From: Xenorhabdus budapestensis
GTDB lineage: Bacteria; Pseudomonadota; Gammaproteobacteria; Enterobacterales; Enterobacteriaceae
Length of the DNA stretch: 64,000 nucleotides
Assembly (NCBI RefSeq): GCF_002632465.1
Contig: NZ_NIBS01000020.1
Coordinates: 1 to 64,000, forward strand
Reading direction: 5' to 3'
How positions within the stretch are numbered: position 1 is the first letter of the stretch; every line of letters begins with the position of its first letter. Below, one piece after another: positions 35,017 through 44,381 of the stretch. Position numbers and translations under genes: made by a program. The notes below the pieces were generated by a model. The model was given only the letters and a program-made list of their open reading frames with translations, made no database searches and was not told the DNA's origin.

Positions 35017-38000
35017 AAGAAATCTTCTCCTCTGTCAGAAAGTGAGCTACGCATACGGGCCTGATGCATACGTTCTCGTTGTTCCAGTTCCTGTCTGACC
35101 ATACGGGCGATATCCTGAGCGGACTGTCCCTGAGAGCCATAGACATAGATGTTATATTGCGGTGTTGCGCCACTGTATTGCTGTGGCTGGCTCCGCTCCC
35201 ATTTTGCCTGAACTTCCTCATAAGCATGAGCAGGTAAACTTTGTGCGTGCAACGGGGCATCCTGCGCCGCAGCAGGCAATGACATTGAGCTGACGGCAAG
35301 CCCCAAAGCAGCCAGTTTTGCAGTATTTTTTCTACTGGTAACATTGGCAGGACCGTTGATAATTTCAGGACCATATTCACCCACGAGGCCTAGCTTCCCG
35401 GCTGGAATAAATCCTCCTGAATCGTGCTGAGTAATTTGTGCCGCTTGTTGTGTTGTGTCGCTTTTAGTAATTTGTGCCGCTTGTTGTATTGTGTCGTTCT
35501 TAGTAATTTCCTGCGATGTTTTTACAGCAATTTCCTTTTTATCATCGCCAGACCACCACGATTTAAAAAAATCTGTAATTGAGGAAAACTTACTTTTCAG
35601 GTTTTCCCATTTCTCTTGAATACCAACCAGCAAACTATCGATCATTTCTGACCCAGCCGTTTTTAATTTTTCAGGAATAGCCTGAACATCAGCAACAATT
35701 TCATTCCATTTATCTGAAATTGATTTTTTAACGCTCTCCCAGATTTCAGATGTACTCTGTTTAACAGATTCCCAAGCCCCACTTATTATCGTCTTAACAA
35801 ACTCCCAGGCTTCTGAGGCACTTTGTTTAATGGTGTCCCAGTTTTGGTAAATAATGCCGATTAACCCACCACTCATGAAATAATTCTTAATACCTTCCCA
35901 CGCCGTACTGACAAGGTTTTTAATTCCTTCCCAAGCAATACCAAAGATATTTTTTACACCATCCCATAAAGCAGTGAATTTTGGCCCTAATGATTCCCAA
36001 TTCTGCCAAATATAAATAGCAGCCATTGCGATAACACCAATAACAGCAAAAATTGGGTTTGCCATCATAGCCCGGCCAATAAACAGTATTGCCTTACCTA
36101 ACACGCTGAAAGCACCACTTAAAAAAGACAGGCCTTTTACACCAACACTTGCCAGAATATTTATGCCATTACCCAAAACACCAAAAACTTTTTGACCAAT
36201 ATTCCCTAATGCACCTAAGCCTCTTCTTTGTTTTCCAAAAGTATCCTTATTACCTTTGTTAGATAGCAAATCAACACCATTATTAAGTGAGCCAAAAACC
36301 TTATCCCCGGTTTTACCAAAAAAATCCATGGCAGCTCTTAGTGCTTCCAAAGCCTCGGTTCCGAATTGTGCGAATGCCTTCAAGCCATCTCTTAAATTCT
36401 CCATAGCCTGAATACCGACTTGCGCAAATCTATTCAGATTGGCTCTTAATTCTTCCAGTCCCTGAACCCCAATCTGGGTAAATATATCCAGACTGGATTT
36501 CAATTTATCCAGTGCCTGAACTCCTAGCTGTGCAAAGAAATTGAGGCTGGCTTTTAATTCTTCCAGAGCCTGCATACCCAATTTAGCGAATATATCCAGC
36601 GGAGATGTTAATTTATTCAGCGCCTGAACCCCTAACTGCACAAACGCATCCAGTGTGGATTTTAATTTATCCAACGCCTGAGTACCCAGTTGTGCAAATA
36701 TATCCAGTGGGGCTGTTAATTTATTCAGTGCCTGAACCCCCAACTGCACAAATGCATCCAGTGTGGATTTTAATTTATCCACAGCCTGAGTACCCAGTTG
36801 TGCAAATATATCCAGTGGGGCCGTTAATTTATTCAGCGCCTGAACCCCCAACTGCACAAATGCATCCAGTGTGGATTTTAATTTATCCAGCGCTTGAACG
36901 CCTAATTGTGCAAAAAAGTTCAGGCTAGCTTTTAATTCCTCAAAGGCTTTAAGTCCCAACTGCACAAATGTATCCAAGCTGGATTTCAATTTATCCAATG
37001 CCTGAATACCTAATTGAGCAAAGAAATTGAGGCTGGCTTTTAGCTCTTCAAAGGCTTTGATCCCTAACTGGACAAACATATCTAAAGGATATGTTAATTT
37101 ATTCAGAGCCTGAGTCCCTAACTGTACAAACGCATTCAAGCTGGTCTTTAATGTTTCCAGTGCATGGCTACCTAATTCTGCAAACCTATTCAGGCTGGAT
37201 CTCAGCGTCTCCAAAGCCTTAATGCCCAACTGCGCAAAAGTATTCAAGCTGGTCTTTAATGTATCCAGTGCCTGGCGGCCCAATTCCGCAAATTTATTCA
37301 GACTAACTCTCAGATCAACAAAAATCTGAATGCCAAACTGCGCAAAAATATTCAGACTGGCTTTTAGTTCGATAAAAGCACTAACTCCCAACTGCGCAAA
37401 GAAGTTCAGACTGGCCCTTAATTCGACAAATGCCTGCAGGCCCAATTGCACGAAAAAGCGCAAGCTCGTTCTTAGCGCGACAAAAGCCCGAATACCCAGT
37501 TGCACAAAAAAGTTCAGACTGGCCCTTAATTCGACAAATGCCTGCAGGCCCAATTGCACAAAAAAGCGCAAGCTCGTTCTTAGCGCGACAAAAGCCCGAA
37601 TACCCAATTGTACAAAGAAGTTCAGACTGGCCCTTAATTCGACAAATGCCTGAATCCCCAGCAAGGAAAATATATTTAATCTGATTCTTAACGTGTCAAA
37701 TGCTTTTATACCGATATTACCAAATATTTGTATATGACTAATTAATGTTTGGAATGTGACTTTTACAAAACCAGCAGTTAAATTCAAAACCCCATTAATT
37801 TTATTCAGCATGCCAAATAAAATAGTTATCTGAGGATTAATATTAATGACCAATTTATCTAACAATTTAAAATTGTTAGTCATATTGCCTGTCACACCAA
37901 GATTAAATTCATTTTTTTTACTGGATGAATTTTCCTGTTGGACATTCTGGGTCATTTGGACCACATTAGCTGATTGGCTGGCGGCATTTACCTGTATCAC

Positions 38001-38267
38001 TTTTGGGGAATTTTGCCGCACAGAAAAAGATTGTTTAATTGTTTGATTATAGGCCTTAAGTTCGGCCCGCATACGCGCAGTTTCCTGCGCATAACCTATA
38101 ATGGGTTTTAATTTTTCAACACTCTTATTGAGTTTTTTAAACTGGTTATAAATTTTATCTACTGAACCTACCAGTTTTTTCTGATGCTGTTGAAAAGATT
38201 TAAAGGAACTGGTCAGCTTACCAACAGTACTCAGTACCTTGTTAAGCTGTGACTGTATATTACTCAT
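35013..38267 (-). CDS. T: P2 gpT-like tape measure protein with 26 tandem 18-residue repeats
   Basis: The 1084-residue protein is the tape measure, which sets tail length and lies inside the tail tube. Residues 1-180 are helical and coiled-coil-like. Residues 184-651 are about 26 tandem copies of an 18-residue unit of the form QLGIQALDKLKSSLDTFV. Residues 700-760 are hydrophobic (GRAMMANPIFAVIGVIAMAA), and the C-terminus (FIPAGKLGLVGEYGPEIING) is the usual gpT end. P2 gpT is about 815 residues, so the repeats account for the excess. The start is ATG 38267. Confidence 0.93.
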   Translation of the reverse strand: MSNIQSQLNKVLSTVGKLTSSFKSFQQHQKKLVGSVDKIYNQFKKLNKSVEKLKPIIGYAQETARMRAELKAYNQTIKQSFSVRQNSPKVIQVNAASQSANVVQMTQNVQQENSSSKKNEFNLGVTGNMTNNFKLLDKLVININPQITILFGMLNKINGVLNLTAGFVKVTFQTLISHIQIFGNIGIKAFDTLRIRLNIFSLLGIQAFVELRASLNFFVQLGIRAFVALRTSLRFFVQLGLQAFVELRASLNFFVQLGIRAFVALRTSLRFFVQLGLQAFVELRASLNFFAQLGVSAFIELKASLNIFAQFGIQIFVDLRVSLNKFAELGRQALDTLKTSLNTFAQLGIKALETLRSSLNRFAELGSHALETLKTSLNAFVQLGTQALNKLTYPLDMFVQLGIKAFEELKASLNFFAQLGIQALDKLKSSLDTFVQLGLKAFEELKASLNFFAQLGVQALDKLKSTLDAFVQLGVQALNKLTAPLDIFAQLGTQAVDKLKSTLDAFVQLGVQALNKLTAPLDIFAQLGTQALDKLKSTLDAFVQLGVQALNKLTSPLDIFAKLGMQALEELKASLNFFAQLGVQALDKLKSSLDIFTQIGVQGLEELRANLNRFAQVGIQAMENLRDGLKAFAQFGTEALEALRAAMDFFGKTGDKVFGSLNNGVDLLSNKGNKDTFGKQRRGLGALGNIGQKVFGVLGNGINILASVGVKGLSFLSGAFSVLGKAILFIGRAMMANPIFAVIGVIAMAAIYIWQNWESLGPKFTALWDGVKNIFGIAWEGIKNLVSTAWEGIKNYFMSGGLIGIIYQNWDTIKQSASEAWEFVKTIISGAWESVKQSTSEIWESVKKSISDKWNEIVADVQAIPEKLKTAGSEMIDSLLVGIQEKWENLKSKFSSITDFFKSWWSGDDKKEIAVKTSQEITKNDTIQQAAQITKSDTTQQAAQITQHDSGGFIPAGKLGLVGEYGPEIINGPANVTSRKNTAKLAALGLAVSSMSLPAAAQDAPLHAQSLPAHAYEEVQAKWERSQPQQYSGATPQYNIYVYGSQGQSAQDIARMVRQELEQRERMHQARMRSSLSDRGEDFL
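36315..37718 (-). repeat. 54-bp tandem repeat array inside gpT
   Basis: About 26 units of 54 bp, all in frame. Neighbouring units differ most at the hydrophobic positions. Several pairs are nearly identical over 108 bp (units 3-4 and 5-6; units 16-17, 18-19 and 20-21). This suggests recent duplication. Confidence 0.85.
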
Positions 38268-38711
38268 TTTCTGCACCACTTCTTAAAATGGCCCGATGTC
38301 GCCAGTCCAATAATTCCGACAATAACATTTCATCTGTGTCTGCCGGAGTCCAGTGAAAAACGGTGGCAATATCTGCCACCAGTTCATCAACGGTTAATCG
38401 TTCTGGGAATCGGACTTGACCGACTTCGGCAACAAAAAATTGACCACCTCCACACTGAGATTAATCAGATCACCAGGTGACATCATAATCAGGTCATTTT
38501 TGGTCAATGCAGGAGTGGTAACACGTGGCAGAACCAGCAACATAGAATCCACATCCATTTCCAGCAGTGCCTGTAAACGAGCACCGCGCAACGCGCCACT
38601 GGTAGGTTTACGTACCGTCACTTCTGTGATTTTTCCGTTGCCTCGCGCCAGTGGAGCTTCCAATTCGATTGTGCGCAGATCTTCATCTTGAGTTTTCAGT
38701 GCTTCAGTCAT
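38260..38711 (-). CDS. E: gpE+E' frameshift protein of the tail assembly chaperone
   Basis: A -1 frameshift at T-TTT-TTG (38433-38439) changes the end of gpE from LLPKSVKSDSQND to VAEVGQVRFPERLTVDELVA, and then WTPADTDEMLLSELLDWRHR. It stops at 38260. The fusion is 150 residues, close to the 142 of P2 E+E'. The E' part overlaps the start of gpT. The two-product arrangement is known for P2 and lambda tail chaperones. Confidence 0.85.
38394..38711 (-). CDS. E: P2 gpE tail assembly chaperone
   Basis: The 105-residue protein (LRTIELEAPLARGNGKITEV, SGALRGARLQALLEMDVDSM) is the short product. It is made when the ribosome does not shift. It is thought to bind the tape measure during tail assembly. 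It follows gpFII by about 95 bp. Confidence 0.9.
   Translation of the reverse strand: MTEALKTQDEDLRTIELEAPLARGNGKITEVTVRKPTSGALRGARLQALLEMDVDSMLLVLPRVTTPALTKNDLIMMSPGDLINLSVEVVNFLLPKSVKSDSQND
38433..38439 (-). promoter_or_regulatory. programmed -1 frameshift heptamer TTTTTTG
   Basis: In the gpE frame it reads aaT-TTT-TTG, the heptamer used in P2 E/E'. Shifting at it joins the two open frames exactly. Confidence 0.85.
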
Positions 38712-38806
38712 AATTCAACCTTGTTTATCCGAGTAAAAACCTGTCTCAGCCGCGATATGCTGATTGAGACAGGAAATAAGTTTTAAATTTGTTAATAAAA
38801 GAGTGA

Positions 38807-39325
38807 TTAAAAAAGACCGATAGCGCGGCGATGCTGCGCCAGGCGATCTTCTCCGCCCACTTTCTCAACCATGTTGACGGTGTCGATTTCAATCAGTTCT
38901 TCACCATTCCAAGTCAGTTTGAAATAAGTATTTTTAGCGGTAATTTTGGTTTGAGTGTTGTCGCCTTGTTTATAAGTACCGTGATCGAATTCCTGGAAAC
39001 GGCCACGCATAACAACTTCAACTGCAACCACGTCACCCGTGTCTTCGCGCTCAAAAGAGCCAGCAAAGCGCAACATAACACCATCAACTTGTGCGATGCC
39101 CCACTGTTTGTACAGTTGAGCTTCAACGCCACCCAGAGTGAATTCCGCATCCAGTGCGCCTTCATCCAGACCCAGATCAACCATTGCACTGCCGTTCATA
39201 CCGGCGCCTCGGTAGGCTTCCAGTTTGCGGCTCAGCTTAGGAAGAGTTAGCTCTTCCACAATACCCTGATAATTGTTGCCATCATTGAACAAGTTCAGGT
39301 ACTTAAGTTTGCGAGGTAATGCCAT
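38807..39325 (-). CDS. FII: major tail tube protein gpFII
   Basis: The 172-residue protein matches P2 gpFII: MALPRKLKYLNLFNDGNNYQ, IVEELTLPKLSRKLEAYRGA, EDTGDVVAVEVVMRGRFQE. It forms the inner tube of the contractile tail and lies directly after the sheath gene, as in P2. Confidence 0.95.
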   Translation of the reverse strand: MALPRKLKYLNLFNDGNNYQGIVEELTLPKLSRKLEAYRGAGMNGSAMVDLGLDEGALDAEFTLGGVEAQLYKQWGIAQVDGVMLRFAGSFEREDTGDVVAVEVVMRGRFQEFDHGTYKQGDNTQTKITAKNTYFKLTWNGEELIEIDTVNMVEKVGGEDRLAQHRRAIGLF

Positions 39326-39336
39326 CAGTTAGCCCC

Positions 39337-40509
39337 TTATTTATTGATACTTTTTGCGAAATCCATCAGGTAACTATCTGTAATGCGCTGGCGTAACATC
39401 ATGTTTTCCAGTGGTGGTACAGGTGTATAGTCGTAATCGATGGTCAGTTTGCCTGCTTTCAGGGTGTCTTTATCGTTGGCTTTATCGTCATACCAGCAGC
39501 GGCCATCGATGATGTAGCCACCGGCTTTCAGTTCGCGGAACTTAGCATTGATACCTTCGAGAATGTCGCGTACCAGCGATGGGGTCAGTGGTTTATCAAT
39601 TGCCCACATGTGCGCTTCAGCCATCGTATCAGCCAGAACCTGAGCGGTACGGGTGTAGCTTTCGAACTGGAACAGTGGATCATCTGCACAAGTACGAGAA
39701 CCCCAGAAACGGAAACCGTTTTTGCGTATCAGTGTAGTGACGCCACTTTTGTTCAGCAGATTAGCGTCAGTCGCAGTATCTTGCAGATCCCAGAAGACAT
39801 CAGCAGACAGACCCGTCACACCGTTGACACCAACGTTGGACAGTGTTTTGTGCCAGCCTGTCTCTTCGTCGATTTTGGCGCGCAGGCCCAAAGCACGAGC
39901 GGTTGCAAACGCGATAGCTTCGCTATTGGTGACAGTATCCCAGCTCAGTAAATCAGGCCAAATCAGCATCAGCTCACGCTGATTGAAGTTGCCGCGATAT
40001 TTGATAACTTCGGAGATATTTTTGCAGCCATAAGCGCTGACATATGCCATTGCTTTCAGTTTCTGAGCAACACTTGCCAGTTCAACAGCAACTGCTTTTG
40101 AGTCCAGACCTGGAACACCCAGAATGCGTGGTTTAACACCGAGTTGGCTTTGTGCTGCCAACAGTGCCTGCATACCGGTTTTCTTACCTGCGTCAGTGAC
40201 ACCACCGATGATGTTAGAAATGGTTACTTCTTCAGATTCTCCCTCAGCCACACGAACAACCACCGTCACAGGCAGAGCCTGAGCAGCAATTGCTTTTAGT
40301 GATGTGGACAAAGTGCCTTTTTTTCCAGCTTTACCACTGGCGGTCATAACGTCAGTGATCAGGACTGGAGTATTTAATGGAAATGTTTTTTCGTCTGCGT
40401 CAGGAGCAGTACAAACCATACCTACGATAGCGGTGCTAACGGTAGTGATGGTACGAGTACCTTCGTTAATTTCCTGTACACGGACTCCGTGATGATAATC
40501 TTGTGCCAT
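39337..40509 (-). CDS. FI: contractile tail sheath protein gpFI
   Basis: The 390-residue protein matches P2 gp[62 protein letters not shown]. It forms the sheath that contracts to drive the tube through the target envelope. AGGAGAG lies before the ATG. It begins a new tail subcluster after the fibre region. Confidence 0.96.
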   Translation of the reverse strand: MAQDYHHGVRVQEINEGTRTITTVSTAIVGMVCTAPDADEKTFPLNTPVLITDVMTASGKAGKKGTLSTSLKAIAAQALPVTVVVRVAEGESEEVTISNIIGGVTDAGKKTGMQALLAAQSQLGVKPRILGVPGLDSKAVAVELASVAQKLKAMAYVSAYGCKNISEVIKYRGNFNQRELMLIWPDLLSWDTVTNSEAIAFATARALGLRAKIDEETGWHKTLSNVGVNGVTGLSADVFWDLQDTATDANLLNKSGVTTLIRKNGFRFWGSRTCADDPLFQFESYTRTAQVLADTMAEAHMWAIDKPLTPSLVRDILEGINAKFRELKAGGYIIDGRCWYDDKANDKDTLKAGKLTIDYDYTPVPPLENMMLRQRITDSYLMDFAKSINK

Positions 40510-40901
40510 ATTAGCGTTCTCTCCTGTTAAGGTGTGCTGATATATTGGCGGATTGGACGGGGGAAATCATTCGATTGGCTGTGTGTGGGGAAAGGTACAA
40601 ATCTAGATTAATATTTTTATTAATAATCAATATGTTAATTTTATATTTGATTTGTTTTTTGGTGGGTAGAGAGAAATTAGTAGTTTTTGGTGAGAGCGGC
40701 CTTTTAATGATTAAATAATGACCTTTTTAAGTCTATTTTTAACTCAAAATTAGTTCAAAATTTATTCCATTAAGTATTATTTCAAGTAATTCGAGCTTTT
40801 GGTTATTTTTTGACAAGCTAAATTGGGCCATTTTCACCTCTGCTTATTGGTTTTCAGGGGATAGGAGATTGGATCCTAGCTAGGATCATAAGGATCCAAA
40901 G
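40510..40901. other. spacer between sheath gene and spare fibre cassette
   Basis: About 390 bp with no gene. It should hold the promoter for FI on the minus strand. Near 40872 lies a perfect 16-bp palindrome (GATCCTAGCTAGGATC), about 25 bp before the first crossover-like site. Confidence 0.5.
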
Positions 40902-41999
40902 ATTGTAAGAAACCTCGGTTTAACAGAAACCGTGGATCTAGCCGCTGGAGCATTGTCTAAATCTATTGTTAGAGAAGTGGGTAATGGTGGAACATTTGCA
41001 AGCTGTAATACACCAGGAATATATAATATTGCTATTGATAAACCTGAGACAGTATCAGATTTCCCTAAAGTAAATGGAAATCCAATTTACGGCTATGGCA
41101 TGATGATTGTGACTGTGAGTCATTCGTGTACTTCACAATTATATATGTCTCATATTGGGCACATTGCTGTTCGTCAGTCATGGTATCCGAATAAAGAATA
41201 TTATGATTGGCTTGTTCAATATAGTTCTGCGAACAAGCCTACAGTAGCTGATGTTATAGATGCGGTTTCAATTAATGATGCAATGCGCCTCACATATTTG
41301 GATGGATGGGAAAATATTTATAATGGTTATTCTGGATTTGCGCCTAAAGCCTCATTCCTAGAAAAATATAACTTACCATTTGATGTATTTGGTGTTCAAT
41401 TAAGATTTAGCAACGTAAGTGGAGCATCAAGTGAGGGGAGGGATCAAGTATGGAGTCATAGATTGATTTTCATACATGGAGGAGATACATACCGTACTGA
41501 TCATATCAATAAAGGTGAAATAGTTACTCGTAAATTCTGGGACACTATGAATGCTAAGCCAGATAATAGTGGCTGTCTTAGAGTATCTTCTCCAATAGTG
41601 GAAATTTATTCTGATGGAACATGCATAACTAATAATGAATCAGAAGGTGTAACTGTTACCAAACTTAGTATCGGCCAATATAAAATTTCTGGGGTATTGG
41701 GTTTTAACTCGGATAAAGCATGGGGAGTATATGGAGGTATATCATCACCAAAGGATAATAATGGGCTTGAGCTGATTTACATTGATGATAAGGTAAAAAA
41801 AGATGGAGGTATTACAATTGAAATTTTCCATCGCCAACATTCACATTTACCTGAAAAATTCCAAAATTGGAGAATAAAAGAAATCGTAGAAGGTGAAAAA
41901 GTATTTTATACCGATGGAGAACCTTGTGATATACCGGTGGGTTGCCGATTAGATGTTCGTGTACAGATGCCAGAAGATTCTATCTGGAATCAAAAATAA
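40902..41999 (+). pseudogene. silent tail fibre C-terminal cassette 1 (inverted)
   Basis: The open frame has no start of its own; it begins IVRNLGLTETVDLAAGALSK, which matches the gpH segment FVKNLGLVGTVDLAKNALQ. It then encodes about 340 residues unlike the present gpH tail, ending VQMPEDSIWNQK. The match starts exactly at the crossover-like site 40910-40921. It lies on the strand opposite to gpH, so it can only be expressed after inversion. A GTG at 40932 could start it alone, but no binding site supports this. Confidence 0.75.
40910..40921 (+). other. invertase crossover-like site 1 (AAACCTCGGTTT)
   Basis: The 12-bp core AAACC-TC-GGTTT matches the core of gix/hix/cix sites. It is the reverse complement of site 3, so sites 1 and 3 form an inverted pair about 5.07 kb apart. 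Confidence 0.7.
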
Positions 42000-42050
42000 A
42001 GAGAATTTTCTAAACGACTATAATAATTAAGGGGCATAATGCCCCTGTAA

Positions 42051-42473
42051 TTATTTTTCTTTTTTTTGAGCATTCATCAATATATTTGAAATACTATTTG
42101 ACAAATCTTTCATATCAGAAAAGGATTTAGCAATTCCATCAGATTTAACCATATAAGGTAGAATCAATGAGCCATCTTTAATGGCTTCATCAATCGCGAC
42201 GAAAATTTCTGCTGATGGTTGAGATATAGATTTAATATCTTCTAATGTTTTTATTTTTGTTAGTTTTATAATTAAGTTAGAAAAATGAACTAATAATAAT
42301 CCTAAGATGTCCGATAATATACCTTCACGAACAGCAGGCTCAGATAAACTATCAATTTGTTTACGGATCAAGGTCCTTGTATGCACTACTACTGCGGGTT
42401 CTAGACCTCTTGAGGTGACAATATGACCAGAATTATAATCATTATTTATTCCGATTTTATATAATGTTTTCAT
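42051..42473 (-). CDS. unknown protein linked to fibre cassette 2
   Basis: The 140-residue protein is not a recognised family and is not a normal gpG/Tfa fibre chaperone. It has an Ile/Leu-rich helix (LLLVHFSNLIIKLTKIKTL). It starts 15 bp after the cassette 2 stop and on the same strand. A fibre chaperone or an anti-tail immunity protein are both possible by position. Confidence 0.5.
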   Translation of the reverse strand: MKTLYKIGINNDYNSGHIVTSRGLEPAVVVHTRTLIRKQIDSLSEPAVREGILSDILGLLLVHFSNLIIKLTKIKTLEDIKSISQPSAEIFVAIDEAIKDGSLILPYMVKSDGIAKSFSDMKDLSNSISNILMNAQKKEK

Positions 42474-42488
42474 GTATGAATTCCTATG

Positions 42489-43184
42489 TTATGAACCAAG
42501 TCCAGAACCAATATTAAAAAGCTGTGGGCACAAATTATTTGGATTCCATTTTCCAGTCACAATTTGTGGCAGGGCAATATATAGTTCATCTTCTACCTTG
42601 ATGCCCTCGATACCTACCCAGAAATCAATGTGACTATACTTACCTGGAAAATTATTAGTATATAAATGAGAGGTGTGTTGATTCCATTTTCCCTTTATTG
42701 AGTTATTACACCACCTCCAATTTGCACTACCTATTACTTTATGATAAACAACAAAACTCATAAAACAGCCAGTTTGGACACGCTGATTTGGGATGGAAAA
42801 AATATAACTATCCAATTTATCAACTGACTTTTTAGCTGTTAGTTTCATGATATTGAAATCGCCATGAAAATATAACTCATCCATTTTCATATATTGTAAA
42901 AGCTCTCGAGCTAATGGAGGGCGATTTTCTGGTTCAATGCCTGTTATTATTCTTGTGAACTCAACGTCAAATATATCCCAGAATTTTCCATCAGCATGAA
43001 TGCTCATCCCCACAGGAAGCTGCCGACCTTCAGAACCTGCAAGGTCTGTTAAAGATGCATTTTTATTAACAGCTAGTGAGGTATGTTCGTTCATGTAACT
43101 GGAATACATATGTACAACCCGCGCATCGTTACCAGCCATCAAGGTGTTAGCAGTAGTACCAATTGGCATTTTAGCCGTTCCCAC
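42489..43184 (-). pseudogene. silent tail fibre C-terminal cassette 2
   Basis: About 231 residues starting VGLVGTAKMPIGTTANTLMA, again at a crossover-like site. The upstream codons read VGLVGT, as in gpH. The body (WNQHTSHLYTNNFPGKYSHI, DFWVGIEGIKVEDELYI) differs from both gpH and cassette 1. It is on the same strand as gpH. It lacks the gpH N-terminal half and so cannot attach to the baseplate as it stands. Confidence 0.7.
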
Positions 43185-43185
43185 T

Positions 43186-43197
43186 AAACCGACGTTT
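43186..43197 (+). other. invertase crossover-like site 2 (AAACCGACGTTT)
   Basis: It has the core AAACC-GA-CGTTT. One half differs from the others by one base (CGTTT for GGTTT). It has the same direction as site 3 and is inverted relative to site 1. Confidence 0.6.
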
Positions 43198-43612
43198 AGT
43201 CATAATCAGAATTTAAATGGTGATAAAACCATGGATCATTATGTCACTGGAAAGCTATAAACATAAAATTTATTTATAATTTTCTGTTTGTAGGTATCTT
43301 AAATTTTCAGTCTGAAACTTAGAATATTTAGAAATATATTTCTACATCAGTATGTTACATAAATGCAAGATAGTTTATTCTGTCGTGTATCTCCTAACAC
43401 CAGTTATCAGCATAAAATGTCTGGTTATTTTTTTAGCGAAAACGATACCAAATTATCATGTTATTCAATAATTCCTTATAAAATGTCAACGACACCTAAC
43501 AGAGAGGGAATTTCCATTGTGAAAAATTATGTGGCTGTAGATTATCTGACTGTTTTATTTAGAATAATCTGTGTTAGTATGTCACATTAAATAAAATTCA
43601 ACATGGTGTCCT
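43198..43612. other. AT-rich spacer before the family-25 glycosyltransferase
   Basis: About 415 bp. A 75-codon frame on the plus strand (43363-43590) has no ribosome binding site and no recognisable protein. The glycosyltransferase promoter presumably lies here. No RNA gene was seen. Confidence 0.4.
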
Positions 43613-44353
43613 ATGAAGATTTTTGTCATCAATTTAGAAAAAGATATAGAACGCAGAAAATCAATGCAAAAGCAGTTGCAAAAAGTGAATCTTAGTGCTG
43701 AGTTCATAACAGCAGTATACGGAAAAGAATTAACCAATGAGCAGCTGATAAATTCATGCCCTGATTTTGATGACTTAGCCCTCACTCTTGGTGAAGTTGG
43801 TTGTTCAATGAGCCATATAAAAGTGTATAAGAGAATGATCGATAGCAGTATACCTGTTGCTTTAGTATTAGAAGATGATGTACTTTTTGATGAAAGTTTA
43901 ATTACTATATTGTCGTATTTAGATAATCATCCCTTGTTATTAAGTTCAAAACCTTATGTTTTTTTATTAAATAATACTAATGAATATTTCGAATCATTTA
44001 AAAAACCATTGATAGAAAACTATAATATAGTCAATGTAATTGATGCCGCATGTGCTTTTGGATATGTTTTAAATCTATCCGCAGCCAAGAAATTATATCA
44101 TTATTTACAACCTGTTAGATTTGTTGCCGATGAATGGAAATTTTTCAAAGAACAAGGTGTAATTACATTGAAAGGAATTATCCCTCCAGTAATTCATCCT
44201 TCTGCTCAATCGATAAATTCATCGATCGGAGAAAGAGAGTATACATTGACGAAGTTAGATATAGAAAATAGAAAACGTACAATTATCATTCAAATAAAGT
44301 TAGCTTTGTGGAGAATATTCATTCGTACTTGGCTGAAAAAAGTTAGGCCTTAG
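43613..44353 (+). CDS. family-25 glycosyltransferase (LPS-modifying type)
   Basis: The 246-residue protein has the GT25 layout: MKIFVINLEKDIERRKSMQK at the start, LTLGEVGCSMSHIKVYKRMI, and the acidic metal site VALVLEDDVLF. Such enzymes add galactose or glucose to the LPS core or O-antigen. It lies inside the fibre-switch segment, opposite in direction to gpH and convergent with it (28 bp apart). A tailocin receptor-masking role is inferred from place and family. The C-terminus is basic (RKRTIIIQIKLALWRIFIRT). Confidence 0.85.
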   Translation: MKIFVINLEKDIERRKSMQKQLQKVNLSAEFITAVYGKELTNEQLINSCPDFDDLALTLGEVGCSMSHIKVYKRMIDSSIPVALVLEDDVLFDESLITILSYLDNHPLLLSSKPYVFLLNNTNEYFESFKKPLIENYNIVNVIDAACAFGYVLNLSAAKKLYHYLQPVRFVADEWKFFKEQGVITLKGIIPPVIHPSAQSINSSIGEREYTLTKLDIENRKRTIIIQIKLALWRIFIRTWLKKVRP

Positions 44354-44381
44354 CTTGAAAACTAAGGCTATCATGAATGAA

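Noticed and set aside
36605-36928. Plus-strand frames opposite the gpT repeat array (also 37330-37684)
   Set aside because: They are antisense shadows of the 54-bp repeats; the repetitive peptides (PTAQMHPVWILIYP) come from the repeat itself and have no ribosome site.
36315-37718. The 54-bp array as a CRISPR
   Set aside because: Units are contiguous, in frame with gpT and have no unique spacers.
43363-43590. 75-codon plus-strand frame before the family-25 glycosyltransferase
   Set aside because: No ribosome binding site, no recognisable protein and odd composition; likely chance.
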